64,000 nucleotides of DNA. It comes from Velthaea sp965214335. GTDB taxonomy: Bacteria; Vulcanimicrobiota; Vulcanimicrobiia; Vulcanimicrobiales; Vulcanimicrobiaceae. Under the pieces are notes generated by a model that was given only the letters and a program-made list of their open reading frames with translations, was not told the origin of the DNA and searched no databases. Both the position numbers and the translations under genes were made by a program. Of this stretch, positions 43,863 through 53,222 are shown in pieces (positions within the stretch are counted from its first letter, which is position 1; each line of letters opens with the position of its first letter). The DNA lies in the NCBI GenBank assembly GCA_965214335.1, contig CBDCBO010000008.1, positions 124,001 to 188,000 of the forward strand, in the 5' to 3' direction.

Positions 43863-44883
43863 ATGGAGCGGGTTGCTTTAGGACGCCAATTCGAACGCGA
43901 GATCTGCGCTCAACCCGACGTGTGGGACGGAATTGCGCGCGGCGACGCCGCGGCCCGGCTCGCGCGGGAACTCGATGACGACGTCGTGCTCGTCGGCAGC
44001 GGAAGCTCGCTCTTCGTCGCACAACTCGGCGCGCTCGCTTTACGCCGGCGGCGCATTCGTGCGCAGGCGGTGCCGGCGACGGAAGTCCGGCTCGACCACA
44101 ACGCCTACGCCGGCAAGACCGTCGTCGCGGTCTCGCAGAGCGGACGTTCGACGGACTTGCACGACGCACTCGACCTGCTCGCCCCGCGGCGCCTGGTGGC
44201 GCTCACCAATAGCGCCGGTTCACCGCTGGCGGCCCGGGCTGACCTAACCATCGACGTCGGCGCGGGCAGCGAACTTGCGATTCCGGCGACGGGCAGTGTT
44301 ACGGCAACGGTCGCGATCTTGCTCTGGACGGCGTCGCTGCTGGCCGGCAGCACCTCGCGCCGCGCCGCGGTACTCTCCGATACGGCGGCGGCCATTCGCG
44401 CGTGGTTCGATACGCCGGGATACGCCGCGGTGGTGACGGCGGCGCAGCGGATCGCCCGCCGCCAAAGCGTCATCGTGCTCGGCTCCGATTACGGCCTGCC
44501 GATCGCCTTGGAGACCGCACTCAAACTCAAAGAGGCGGCGTACTTACACGCCGAGGGTTTCGCCGGTGGCGAATTTCGCCACGGCAGCGTCGCCATGGTC
44601 GACGCGACGTGCGCCGTGATCGGCATCGTCGACCGTGACGCATTGCCGGTCGTCGCGCGGCCGCTGCGCGAGAGTTGCGGCCGCGGAAGCGCTACGCTAT
44701 GTGATCGGGACGTCGCCGATCGACGACGTGCCGCTGCTGGGACCCGTTGTCGACGAACCGTACAACACGCTGGGATGGCTGGTATGCGCGCAACTTATCG
44801 CGCTGCACGCGGCTCGCGCGCGGTATATCGATAGCGACGCGCCGCGCGGCCTGAGCAAAGCGCTCGTCGGCGGCACGCCGTGA
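43863..44883 (+). pseudogene. SIS-domain sugar isomerase/deaminase gene with one frameshift
   Basis: Encodes a double-SIS protein like the isomerase half of GlmS or AgaS: MERVALGRQFEREI, VLVGSGSSLFVAQLGALAL, VAVSQSGRSTDLHDAL, LGSDYGLPIALETALKLKEA and FAGGEFRHG (substrate loop). The frame derails at an extra A near 44673. The true C-terminus ALRYVIGTSPIDDVPLLGP...PRGLSKALVG continues in another frame to the stop at 44883, where GTGA coupling to the permease is kept. Either a very recent mutation or an assembly error. The uninterrupted wrong frame would end at 44834 with a junk tail. Confidence 0.75.
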
Positions 44884-46259
44884 TCGACGAACGGCTCATC
44901 CGGGGCGTAAATTTGCGCGGCGCGATTGCGATCAACGTCATTTCGATGATCGGCATCGGACCGCTCATTACGATTCCACTGGTGCTGGGAGCGTTGCACG
45001 GGCCGCTGTCGCTGGCCGGCTGGATCGCCGGCGCGTTGCTCGCACTGTGCGACGGACTCGTGTGGGCCGAACTCGGTTCGGTGTTTCCGGGCTCGGGCGG
45101 TACCTACGGCTTTCTGCGCGAGGCGTTCGGTCGCGCCGGGCTCGGCCGCTTGCTCGCGTTTCTCTTTGTCTGGCAGACGATCTTCGTCGCGCCGCTCATT
45201 CAAGCCACGGGCTATATCGGCTTTGCAAATTATGCCGGCTATCTGTTTCCGGCGCTGGCAGCCTCGGCGTGGGCGATCAAAGCGCTCGCCATCACGGTCG
45301 GCGTCGTAACACTCGTTGCGCTCTACCGGGCGATTACGGCGGTCTCGCGCATCAGCATTTGGCTCGCGATCGCTTCAATCGTAACGCTCGTTTTCATCAT
45401 CGCGGCGTCCTACACACACTTTTCAGCGGGGCAAGCACTCGCGCTTCCGGCCGGCGATTCGTTTTGGACCGGCCTGCGGGCGGGACTCGGGCAAGCGCTC
45501 ATCATCGCGATGTACGACTATCTTGGGTACGGCCAGTCCAGCTGCGTCGGCGGCGAGGTGCGTGACCCGGCGCGCACGTTACCACGTTCGATTCTCATCT
45601 CGATCGTGCTCGTGGCGCTGCTCTATATCACGATGCAGTTCGGTATTCTCGGCGCGGTCAAGTGGGAGGCGATCGTGCCGCTCGCCGACGGATCGTTGCC
45701 GCCGCTGGGTCAACATCTTGCCTCGGCGATCGTCGAGCGCGCGTTCGGCGTCGGTGCGGCCGTTGCGGTAACGGTCCTCGTGCTCGTAACGGCCTTCGCA
45801 TCGGTATACGGCAACCTGTTGGGTTACTCACGCATCCCGTTCGCCGCGGCCGACGACGGAATGTTTCTCCCGGCATTCGCCCACGTTCATCGCAGCGGCC
45901 GTTTCCCCGACGTGTCGCTCGTTGCCATCGGTTTGCTGGCGCTGCCGGCGTGTTTGTTTCCGCTGGATCAAATCATCAATGCGCTCACCACCGGCATCGT
46001 GTTGATCGGATCGATCGCCCAGATCGCGGCGGTCGTGGCGATTCGCCGGCGCGGCATCCGCGCACCATACCGCATGTGGCTGTTTCCGGCACCGGCTCTC
46101 ATTGCGCTCGTCGGCTGGTTGTACGTCTTCGAACAATCCGGCACGGCGGCAATTATCTACGGACTCGCTACGTTGCTTGCGGGGCTCGCCGCCTACCTCG
46201 TTTGGGCCGCGCGCGCACGTGCCTGGCCGTTTGCGACCGCAGTCTCGACCGGTAGCTGA
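44880..46259 (+). CDS. APC-family amino acid/polyamine permease
   Basis: 459 residues, about twelve membrane helices, from GTG overlapping the SIS gene stop. The first helix carries the unwound substrate-binding segment ISMIGIGPLITIPLVLG (GIG). WAELGSVFPGSGGTYGFLREAFGR is the helix 2-3 signature, and AMYDYLGYGQSSCVGGEVRDPARTLPRS the helix 6 region. It is probably a proton-coupled importer or exchanger; the substrate is unknown, though coupling to a sugar isomerase gene hints at an amino-sugar or amino-acid link. Confidence 0.87.
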   Translation: MIDERLIRGVNLRGAIAINVISMIGIGPLITIPLVLGALHGPLSLAGWIAGALLALCDGLVWAELGSVFPGSGGTYGFLREAFGRAGLGRLLAFLFVWQTIFVAPLIQATGYIGFANYAGYLFPALAASAWAIKALAITVGVVTLVALYRAITAVSRISIWLAIASIVTLVFIIAASYTHFSAGQALALPAGDSFWTGLRAGLGQALIIAMYDYLGYGQSSCVGGEVRDPARTLPRSILISIVLVALLYITMQFGILGAVKWEAIVPLADGSLPPLGQHLASAIVERAFGVGAAVAVTVLVLVTAFASVYGNLLGYSRIPFAAADDGMFLPAFAHVHRSGRFPDVSLVAIGLLALPACLFPLDQIINALTTGIVLIGSIAQIAAVVAIRRRGIRAPYRMWLFPAPALIALVGWLYVFEQSGTAAIIYGLATLLAGLAAYLVWAARARAWPFATAVSTGS

Positions 46260-46393
46260 AACTTCCCGGCCGGCCGTCCTGCGAACGTCGATGCTAGGCG
46301 TAGCATGGGCGCCGGCCCGCAATGCGGTATTGCCGTCGTCGCGTGCGCTGCGTTCGCTGTTGTGTTACTGCTAATACGGGTACGAGCACCGGG

Positions 46394-48220
46394 ATGAAAT
46401 TCGTTGTGCCCCGTGCGTTACTGGCTGTCGTCTGCGCGTTAGCGCTGCCGGGCGAAAGCAACGGGGCAACCGCGGCGGCAGCCGGCGTGGTCGATGACGC
46501 GCGGCTGCTCGGCGCGCCAACCGACCCGGCGAATTGGATCACTGCCGGCGGCACCTACGCGAATACCCACTATTCGGCGTTAGCGCAGATCAACGGCAAC
46601 ACCGTTGCAAGACTGGTGCCGCGCTGGACATTCCACAGCGGCTTGCGCGGTGGTTTCGAAACAACGCCGCTCGTTGTCGACGGCGTTATGTATTTGACGA
46701 CCCCGTTCGACGACGTCGTCGCGCTCGACGCGGCAACCGGCGCGGTTCGCTGGCGCTACCATCATGTGCTGCAACACAAACCGTGCTGTGGTCCGGCGAA
46801 TCGCGGCGCCGCGGTAGGCTACGGTCGCGTGTATATCGCGACGGTCGACGCCCGGCTCATCGCGCTCGATCAAACGACCGGTGCGATCGAGTGGGATATT
46901 CCGCTGTCCGATGAACCGGCCGGAAAGATCGAAACGCGCGAACACCTCACGCAAAGCGATACGTTGCGCGGCCAAGAAGTTACGGGTGAAACCGGCATCT
47001 TCGCCAACATGGCGCCGCTGGTCTACGGCGGCCGGGTGCTCGTCGGCGTCACCGGAGTTGGTTACGGACTGCATCTCGGTTCGCGAGCGACGGGCGATGC
47101 GCACACTTCGGCCGTCGTCGGCTTCGCGGGCGACTACGGGCACCGCGGCTATTATGCGGCCTTCGATGCCGCCACCGGCCGGCTCGATTGGCGCTGGTAT
47201 ACGATCCGCGCCGCCGGCTGGGAAGGCCAGTACCGTACCGCGACGCCCGACGGCGCGCCGTTACCCGGCCGCGACCCGGCGAGCGAAAAAGCCGCTGCCG
47301 GCACGTTTCCCAACGCCTGGAAAACCGGCGGCGGCTCGGCCTGGACGACGCCCGCGTTCGATCCAAAATTAGGTGCGCTCTATCTTGGCGTCGGCAATCC
47401 CTCACCGCAGTTCGCCGACAGCACGCGGCCGGGCGATAACCTCGACAGCGTTTCGCTCGTAGCACTCGACGCCGCGACCGGAAAAGAACGTTGGGCGTAC
47501 CAGCAAGTTCCTCACGATCTGTGGGGTTATGATGTCGCCAGCCCACCGGTGCTCTTCGACACGACCGTCGACGGCCGGACCGTTCCGGCCGTCGCTCAAG
47601 CGGGCAAGACCGGCTGGCTCTACGTGCACGACCGGCGAACCGGTCAGCTGTTGGTACGATCGCAAGCGTTCGTAGCGCAGCATAATCTCTTCGCGCAGCC
47701 GACGACCGCGGGCGTCTCGATTTCGCCGGGCGCGTTCGGCGGGGCGTCGTGGTCGCCGGTCGCGTACGACGCCGCCAGCAGCTTAGCGTATGTTGCCGGG
47801 ATCAACGCACCGATGACATACCGGTTGCGCACGTCCGATCGGGTGGGTGCTGCCGCCGGGGAACCGTACACCGAAGGTGTCGCCGGACCGGCCGCCGACC
47901 GGTCGGGAACGCTGACTGCCATCGATACGCGAAGCGGTAAGATTCGTTGGCAGACCACGACGGCGCAACCGCTCATCGGCGGCGTATTGGCGACGGCGGG
48001 CGGGCTGGTTTTTACCGGCGAGGGCGACGGCGATTTCGACGCGTTCGATGCGACCAGCGGTAAGAAACTTTGGAGCGCGGCATGTGGTGCGGGTGTGAAC
48101 GCGCCGCCGATTGCGTATCAGCAAGACGGCACCGAATACGTCGCGGTCGCCGCCGGCGGTAACGCGCTCGTCGGCTATCCGCAGGGCGACACGCTCGTGG
48201 TTTTCGCGTTGCCGCACTGA
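46394..48220 (+). CDS. PQQ-dependent alcohol dehydrogenase-like quinoprotein
   Basis: About 608 residues, periplasmic, from ATG 46394 with signal peptide MKFVVPRALLAVVCALALPG. Eight-bladed propeller. The vicinal disulfide CC and following PANRG (HKPCCGPANRGAAVGYGRV) are hallmarks of PQQ alcohol dehydrogenases, as are WAYQQVPHDLWGYDVASPP and GVTGVGYG. The aspartate normally found after Trp in the catalytic WD(Y/F) is glycine here (WGYD), so the base is either displaced to the following Asp or lost. No cytochrome c domain or adjacent cytochrome gene is seen, and PQQ synthesis genes are outside the window. Confidence 0.82.
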   Translation: MKFVVPRALLAVVCALALPGESNGATAAAAGVVDDARLLGAPTDPANWITAGGTYANTHYSALAQINGNTVARLVPRWTFHSGLRGGFETTPLVVDGVMYLTTPFDDVVALDAATGAVRWRYHHVLQHKPCCGPANRGAAVGYGRVYIATVDARLIALDQTTGAIEWDIPLSDEPAGKIETREHLTQSDTLRGQEVTGETGIFANMAPLVYGGRVLVGVTGVGYGLHLGSRATGDAHTSAVVGFAGDYGHRGYYAAFDAATGRLDWRWYTIRAAGWEGQYRTATPDGAPLPGRDPASEKAAAGTFPNAWKTGGGSAWTTPAFDPKLGALYLGVGNPSPQFADSTRPGDNLDSVSLVALDAATGKERWAYQQVPHDLWGYDVASPPVLFDTTVDGRTVPAVAQAGKTGWLYVHDRRTGQLLVRSQAFVAQHNLFAQPTTAGVSISPGAFGGASWSPVAYDAASSLAYVAGINAPMTYRLRTSDRVGAAAGEPYTEGVAGPAADRSGTLTAIDTRSGKIRWQTTTAQPLIGGVLATAGGLVFTGEGDGDFDAFDATSGKKLWSAACGAGVNAPPIAYQQDGTEYVAVAAGGNALVGYPQGDTLVVFALPH

Positions 48221-48335
48221 CACCGTTTGCGCCCGGAAGCCGTCAGCTCGTGGCTCCGCTAACCAAGACGACGACATTTCGCCCCGGGAAACGTCCGACT
48301 GGTCCGACGAATACATGCACCAGCGGGGAGACGAC

Positions 48336-49286
48336 GTGATCTTCGAAGTGCTTGCATCGGTGTCTTTGGCGCTACGTTGCCTGGGCGCGGTCGCCGGGCC
48401 GGCGGTTGTCGATCAGGCACCGGCGTCCCCGACGCTGCCGTCAGCCGTCGATGTACTCTTCGCGCGGGCCGTCAGCGTTATTGAGAACGACGCCCGAAGC
48501 GCCTATGCGACCTACACCGTTGTCGTTACCATCACGACGGACGACCGTCGCGTTGTCAGTTCGTGGCAAACGACTGAGGACGTAAGGCATGCGATCGTGC
48601 TCGCGAGCTCGTTCTCCGAACAAGAGCAAGCCAACCCCACCACGCCGCACGGTAGCAATATTGTCGCGCGTCGCCGGATTCAACTTTCGGCCCCGCGCAA
48701 TCTCGACCCCAGCGTCGACGCGCCAAACCTTACGTTGAAATCCAAACCGGTCAACCCCGGCCGCACCGGCGACCTAGTCGGTCCGGTCGCGCTGGCGGTC
48801 GATCAAAATTTCGGACTTACACGACCGCGAGCGTATCGCGTCGCGAACGACGAACGGACGATCGCCGCCGGTGCCGACGAGCTAACGCTGATCGGTCGAA
48901 CCGGCACAGCGGCTCCGCGCTATCGCGTCGCACTGCTCGATACCGACGGCGCCGTAGCGCACCTCGAACTCACGCCGCTACGCGACCCGTACCACAATCG
49001 ACTGCGCGAGCTTTGGCTCGATACGAAAACGGCGTACGCGCGCGAGGCGATCGTCGCGGGCGTCGGAGACCGGGCACCGTTCGATCGCGCGCGTTGGCAC
49101 GTCACCTTCGAACGGCGTGAAGGCGCAACGTTTGTGACCGAGGTGCATTTGGCTGATCCGCTCACGATTGGCGGTTCCTCACCGCACATCAGCATCGAGT
49201 TCGAGCAACTCAAATTGCTTCCGAGCTCAGCCCTTGAAGCACGTTTCGGGATCGAGGCACCGGTACGCTATCTGCGCGACCCCTAG
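48336..49286 (+). CDS. Exported hypothetical protein
   Basis: 316 residues from GTG 48336, preceded by GGGAG at 6 bases (an ATG at 48315 is also in frame). The N-terminus VIFEVLASVSLALRCLGAVAG looks like a signal peptide. The body is predicted beta-rich with no motif I know; NRLRELWLDTKTAYAREAIV and GSSPHISIEFEQLKLL suggest an outer-membrane lipoprotein-sorting or LolA-like fold, without proof. There is one cysteine near the signal region. It stands between the quinoprotein and the c-di-GMP protein. Confidence 0.6.
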   Translation: MIFEVLASVSLALRCLGAVAGPAVVDQAPASPTLPSAVDVLFARAVSVIENDARSAYATYTVVVTITTDDRRVVSSWQTTEDVRHAIVLASSFSEQEQANPTTPHGSNIVARRRIQLSAPRNLDPSVDAPNLTLKSKPVNPGRTGDLVGPVALAVDQNFGLTRPRAYRVANDERTIAAGADELTLIGRTGTAAPRYRVALLDTDGAVAHLELTPLRDPYHNRLRELWLDTKTAYAREAIVAGVGDRAPFDRARWHVTFERREGATFVTEVHLADPLTIGGSSPHISIEFEQLKLLPSSALEARFGIEAPVRYLRDP

Positions 49287-49403
49287 TGCGCGGCGCACGG
49301 CTGCCCCACATCGCGTCCGGCGCCTCGTCAGCGCCGTGCGCGTCGCGGACCGGTGCGGCAGCGACCCACGGGTCGCCCGATAAAGTGGACAGCCCAACGG
49401 CCG

Positions 49404-52373
49404 ATGATAGTGCTAGAGACAATGATAGCACCACCAACGCCGCTCGCAGAAGCGCAACGCCTCGCTTCCCTCGCGCGCTACGGCGTGATGGATACGCTGC
49501 CGGAAGCCGAGTACGACGATATCACCCGGCTGGCCGCGTCGATTTGTGCCGCGCCAATCGCGCTGGTAAGTCTCGTCGAGGCGGACCGGCAATGGTTCAA
49601 GTCGAGCTGCGGCCTGAGCGCTTCGGAGACGCCGCGCAACATCTCGTTTTGTGGCCATGCCGTCGCTCAAGAGGCGCCGCTGTTCGTAATTGACGATGCG
49701 CGTGAAGATGAACGGTTCTTTGATAACCCGCTCGTCACCGGGGAACCATACATCCGTTTCTACGCCGGCGCTCAATTGCGGACGCCCGAAGGGCATTGCA
49801 TCGGCACGCTGTGCATCGCTGACCGCGAACCGCGCAGCCTGACCGCAGCTCAAGAAGAGGCGCTTCTGGCACTCGCCCGTAGCGTCATGCGCGGCCTCGA
49901 AAGTCGGCTGACCGTCGCGGAGCTAAACGCCGCGAATCTTAATCTGCGTTTGCTGGAATCGGCGGTGAGCCAGACCTCCGACGCGGTGACCATCTACGAA
50001 GTGGATCGCACCGATCTGGTCCCGCTGGGGATTCGCTTTATAAACGCCGCCTTTTCGCAAATGACGGGTTACACCGTTGCAGAAATTCTCGGTCACAATC
50101 CTCGTACGATCTTCGACGGCAACTATACTGAAAGCACCCTGACGGCGATTCAGCGCGCGTATCGCGATTTCACGCCGCTACGAACGGAAGCCGAACTGCG
50201 GCGCAAAGATGGTTCGCGCGTATCGGTTGAGATGAATCTCTCGCCGGTCGGAACCGATCGATCGAGTTCGAAGGCCCTCTGGGTTGCGGTCTTGCGCGAC
50301 CTTAGCGAGCGCAGATCGGCCGAGCAGGCCGCCGCCGAGGCACTCAAATCGGGCGGGCTTATCGAGCAAATTCCCGCGATCTTGTCGATCGTTGATTGCG
50401 ACTTGCGCTTCACGGCGTCGGTTGGGGCGGGTTTGCGGGCACTCAATCTACTGCCCGGCCAGATCGTCGGAACGTTCTTGCAAGACTTCTACGCCGCCGA
50501 TCCCCGAGCCGGCGAAATCCTCGATGCGCATCGGGCGGTACTCGGCGGCAAAGCGCGGGCGTTCGAACATGCGACGCGCAGCCGTAATTACCGGACGTTT
50601 CTCGAGCCACATCGTAACGCAACCGGGGCGATCGTCGGCGTTATCGGAATCGCGCTCGACGTTACCGATCACCAGCGCGATCGCGACGCGCTCGTGACCA
50701 CCGAATCCAAATTGCTGCTGGCCCAAAGCACGGCGCAGCTCGGCAGTTGGGAAATCGATCTGCGATCCGGCGTGGCAGTCGGCTCGCACGAGCTTTACCG
50801 TTTGTACGATATCACACCGCGCGACGGCTGTACGTCGCTTGCGGCATTGCGGGCGCGGCAATTACCGCAAGACGTCACCGGCACGGCAGCCGCGATCGAG
50901 CGCGCGAAACGGCTCAAGGAAGCCTACGGTATCGACTACCGCATCGAACTGGCCGACGGCAGCGTTCGCTGGCTGCAAGAGCGCGGGATCTTTCACTATG
51001 ACGACAGCGGCGTCGCCACGCACGCGACGGGAACGTCGCTCGATATCACCGACCGGAAGATTGCCGAAGAACGTCTCAAACGTCTTGCGCATGAAGATAC
51101 GCTCACTGGGCTCTGCAACCGCACGCGTTTCATCGAGCAGCTCGCGGCTGAATTGACGCATCCCCGGTGCGGCGGAGAGCTGACGTACGTGCTCTTTATC
51201 GACATCGATCACTTCAAGGCCGTCAACGACACGCTGGGGCATATCAGCGGCGACCGGCTGTTGCGCGAAGCGGCACAGCGCTTGAGTGAAGCGACCGGCC
51301 CAACCGACATCGTCGCTCGCACCGGCGGCGATGAATTTATCATCTTGACATCGGGCAGCCGGCAAAGCGTCACCCGGCTACTGGATCGAACGATGCACGC
51401 GTTCTCAGAGCCGTTCGTCATTGGAGCGCAGAGTCTGTATTGTACGATCAGTATCGGCGTGACGCGCGCTCCGGACGACGGTTCCGACGCCGAAGAACTG
51501 CTGCGCAATGCCGATACGGCGATGTATGCCGCGAAGGCGGCGGGTCGCAACGCCGTGCGCTTCTTCGACGCCGAAATGCACCAGCGCGTTGCCCGCCGGC
51601 TAACATTGGAAAACGATCTGCGGCGGGCAATCGAACGCGAAGAGTTCGTCTTGTACTATCAGCCGACGTTCGACCAGCACGTCCGAATGACCGGCGTCGA
51701 GGCGCTCATTCGCTGGCAACATCCGACGCAAGGGTTAGTCTTTCCGGACAATTTCATCGGCATCGCCGAAGAAACGGGACTCATCGTGCCGATCGGCGCT
51801 TGGGTCATCCGCACCGCCTGCGCGCAATTGGCGCATTGGTCGCAAACGTACGGCAGCGATCTGCAAATGGCAGTTAATCTTTCGGGCCGGCAGCTCGAAA
51901 GCCCCGACTTGCTCGATACGCTCATCAACGCCGTCGCGGCGAGCGGGCTGCCGTATTCGCGCTTCACGCTCGAACTGACCGAAAGCGTCATCATGGCCGA
52001 CGTGGATTCAGCCATCGCCATGCTCACGCAATTCAAAGCCCTGGGTTTTCGGATGAGCGTCGACGATTTCGGCACCGGCTATAGTTCGCTGTCCTCACTC
52101 AAGCAATTGCCGATCGACACGCTCAAGATCGATCGCTCGTTCATTGGTAATACGCCCGAAGATGCCGACGACTGCGCGATTGTCGATGCGGTGATCGCGC
52201 TGGGCCGATCGCTCAACCTCACGCTGTTAGCCGAAGGCGTCGAGACGTCGCCGCAGCTCGAACATCTACTCGAGCGCGGCTGCAATGAATTTCAAGGCTA
52301 TTTATTAGGTCGCCCACAACCGGCAGCTGCACTTGCGGCATTACTTGGCGCCGTCGTTCCCGTTGTCGGTTGA
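49404..52373 (+). CDS. GAF-PAS-GGDEF-EAL cyclic di-GMP signalling protein
   Basis: About 989 residues without membrane helices. Order: GAF (~15-160; ASICAAPIALVSLVEADRQW), PAS (~175-305), a second PAS (~325-430), PAS/PAC (~445-560; GSWEIDLRSG), GGDEF (motif RTGGDEF, ~639-645) and EAL (EALIRW, ~766). The diguanylate cyclase signature is intact, but the RxxD inhibitory site before it is missing (PTDIVAR). The EAL domain keeps EAL, NLSGRQ, ELTES, DDFGTGYSSL, LKIDRSF and AEGVE, so both activities look possible. ATG 49404 or 49422. The 3' end overlaps the convergent FNT gene by 33 bases. Confidence 0.9.
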   Translation: MIVLETMIAPPTPLAEAQRLASLARYGVMDTLPEAEYDDITRLAASICAAPIALVSLVEADRQWFKSSCGLSASETPRNISFCGHAVAQEAPLFVIDDAREDERFFDNPLVTGEPYIRFYAGAQLRTPEGHCIGTLCIADREPRSLTAAQEEALLALARSVMRGLESRLTVAELNAANLNLRLLESAVSQTSDAVTIYEVDRTDLVPLGIRFINAAFSQMTGYTVAEILGHNPRTIFDGNYTESTLTAIQRAYRDFTPLRTEAELRRKDGSRVSVEMNLSPVGTDRSSSKALWVAVLRDLSERRSAEQAAAEALKSGGLIEQIPAILSIVDCDLRFTASVGAGLRALNLLPGQIVGTFLQDFYAADPRAGEILDAHRAVLGGKARAFEHATRSRNYRTFLEPHRNATGAIVGVIGIALDVTDHQRDRDALVTTESKLLLAQSTAQLGSWEIDLRSGVAVGSHELYRLYDITPRDGCTSLAALRARQLPQDVTGTAAAIERAKRLKEAYGIDYRIELADGSVRWLQERGIFHYDDSGVATHATGTSLDITDRKIAEERLKRLAHEDTLTGLCNRTRFIEQLAAELTHPRCGGELTYVLFIDIDHFKAVNDTLGHISGDRLLREAAQRLSEATGPTDIVARTGGDEFIILTSGSRQSVTRLLDRTMHAFSEPFVIGAQSLYCTISIGVTRAPDDGSDAEELLRNADTAMYAAKAAGRNAVRFFDAEMHQRVARRLTLENDLRRAIEREEFVLYYQPTFDQHVRMTGVEALIRWQHPTQGLVFPDNFIGIAEETGLIVPIGAWVIRTACAQLAHWSQTYGSDLQMAVNLSGRQLESPDLLDTLINAVAASGLPYSRFTLELTESVIMADVDSAIAMLTQFKALGFRMSVDDFGTGYSSLSSLKQLPIDTLKIDRSFIGNTPEDADDCAIVDAVIALGRSLNLTLLAEGVETSPQLEHLLERGCNEFQGYLLGRPQPAAALAALLGAVVPVVG

Positions 52374-53222
52374 TTCGCTGCTTTCACGCTTTTCGGGACC
52401 CGCATCCCCCGCGACTTGACCGAAGTTGAGCAGCGCTACGAACGTGACGCCGCCGAGCGTGTTGCCCGCGAACACCGGTAAGATATACGCGAAGACACAG
52501 TCGCTCCAGCTCGACGCACCGGTAAGGACGGCGTAGAACGCTTCGACCGAGCCGGCCACGATGTGGGTAAGTGACGCGGCCGCGACAACGTATGTCAAGA
52601 GCATGATGACGAACATGGCCGCGCCTTCGGCTGCGGGCAACAACCACACCATGAGCGCAATGATCCAGCCCGCATAAATCGCCCGCACGAAATTTGGAAG
52701 CGCCTCGCCGGACGACGCGTGGTGGGCGACCTCGGCGAACGCGCGCTGCATCTCGGGCTCGAAAACGGTCGCATGAGCGAGCAACGTCGCAAAACCAAGT
52801 GCGCCGACGATATTGCCGGCTAAGACGATTGCCCATAGCCGCGCGACGCGCCCCAGAATCGGCAGCTCGAAGCGGTGAAGCAGCACCAGAATCGGCGTTA
52901 GCGTATTTTCGGTGAAGAGCTGCTGGCGGCCCAGAATGGCAAGCAGGAAACCGACCGTGTAGCCCAGGCTCGACACGAGCGTTCGCCACGGCGAGTCGGG
53001 CAAATACGCGCTGAGCACGCTCGTGGAGAAGAACGAGAAGCCCATCGATAAGCCGGCCGCGATCGACGAGAACGTCAGGGCGGAGACGGTCCGCTGCAGT
53101 TCGCCTTCACCTTCGAGCCGGATGGCCTCGAAAACGACCGCGGCGCGCGGCATCGAGCGTTTTTCCGCCTGCGCCACTTCTTCATGGCTAAGTTCGACTT
53201 GCGTCTGTTGTGACGTCGCCAT
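52341..53222 (-). CDS. Formate/nitrite transporter (FNT) family channel
   Basis: 293 residues from ATG 53222, which follows GGGGAAA. Six membrane helices with FNT features: the cytosolic N-terminal helix (EVAQAEKRSMPRAAVVFEAI), AGLSMGFSFFSTSVL, LGRQQLFTENTLTPILVLL, HIVAGSVEAFYAVLTG with the central histidine, and the C-terminal PVFAGNTLGGVTFVALL. It resembles the YfdC branch more than FocA. Probably conducts small monovalent anions. The start lies 35 bases inside the upstream glycosyltransferase gene, implying coupled translation. Confidence 0.85.
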   Translation of the reverse strand: MATSQQTQVELSHEEVAQAEKRSMPRAAVVFEAIRLEGEGELQRTVSALTFSSIAAGLSMGFSFFSTSVLSAYLPDSPWRTLVSSLGYTVGFLLAILGRQQLFTENTLTPILVLLHRFELPILGRVARLWAIVLAGNIVGALGFATLLAHATVFEPEMQRAFAEVAHHASSGEALPNFVRAIYAGWIIALMVWLLPAAEGAAMFVIMLLTYVVAAASLTHIVAGSVEAFYAVLTGASSWSDCVFAYILPVFAGNTLGGVTFVALLNFGQVAGDAGPEKRESSESTDNGNDGAK

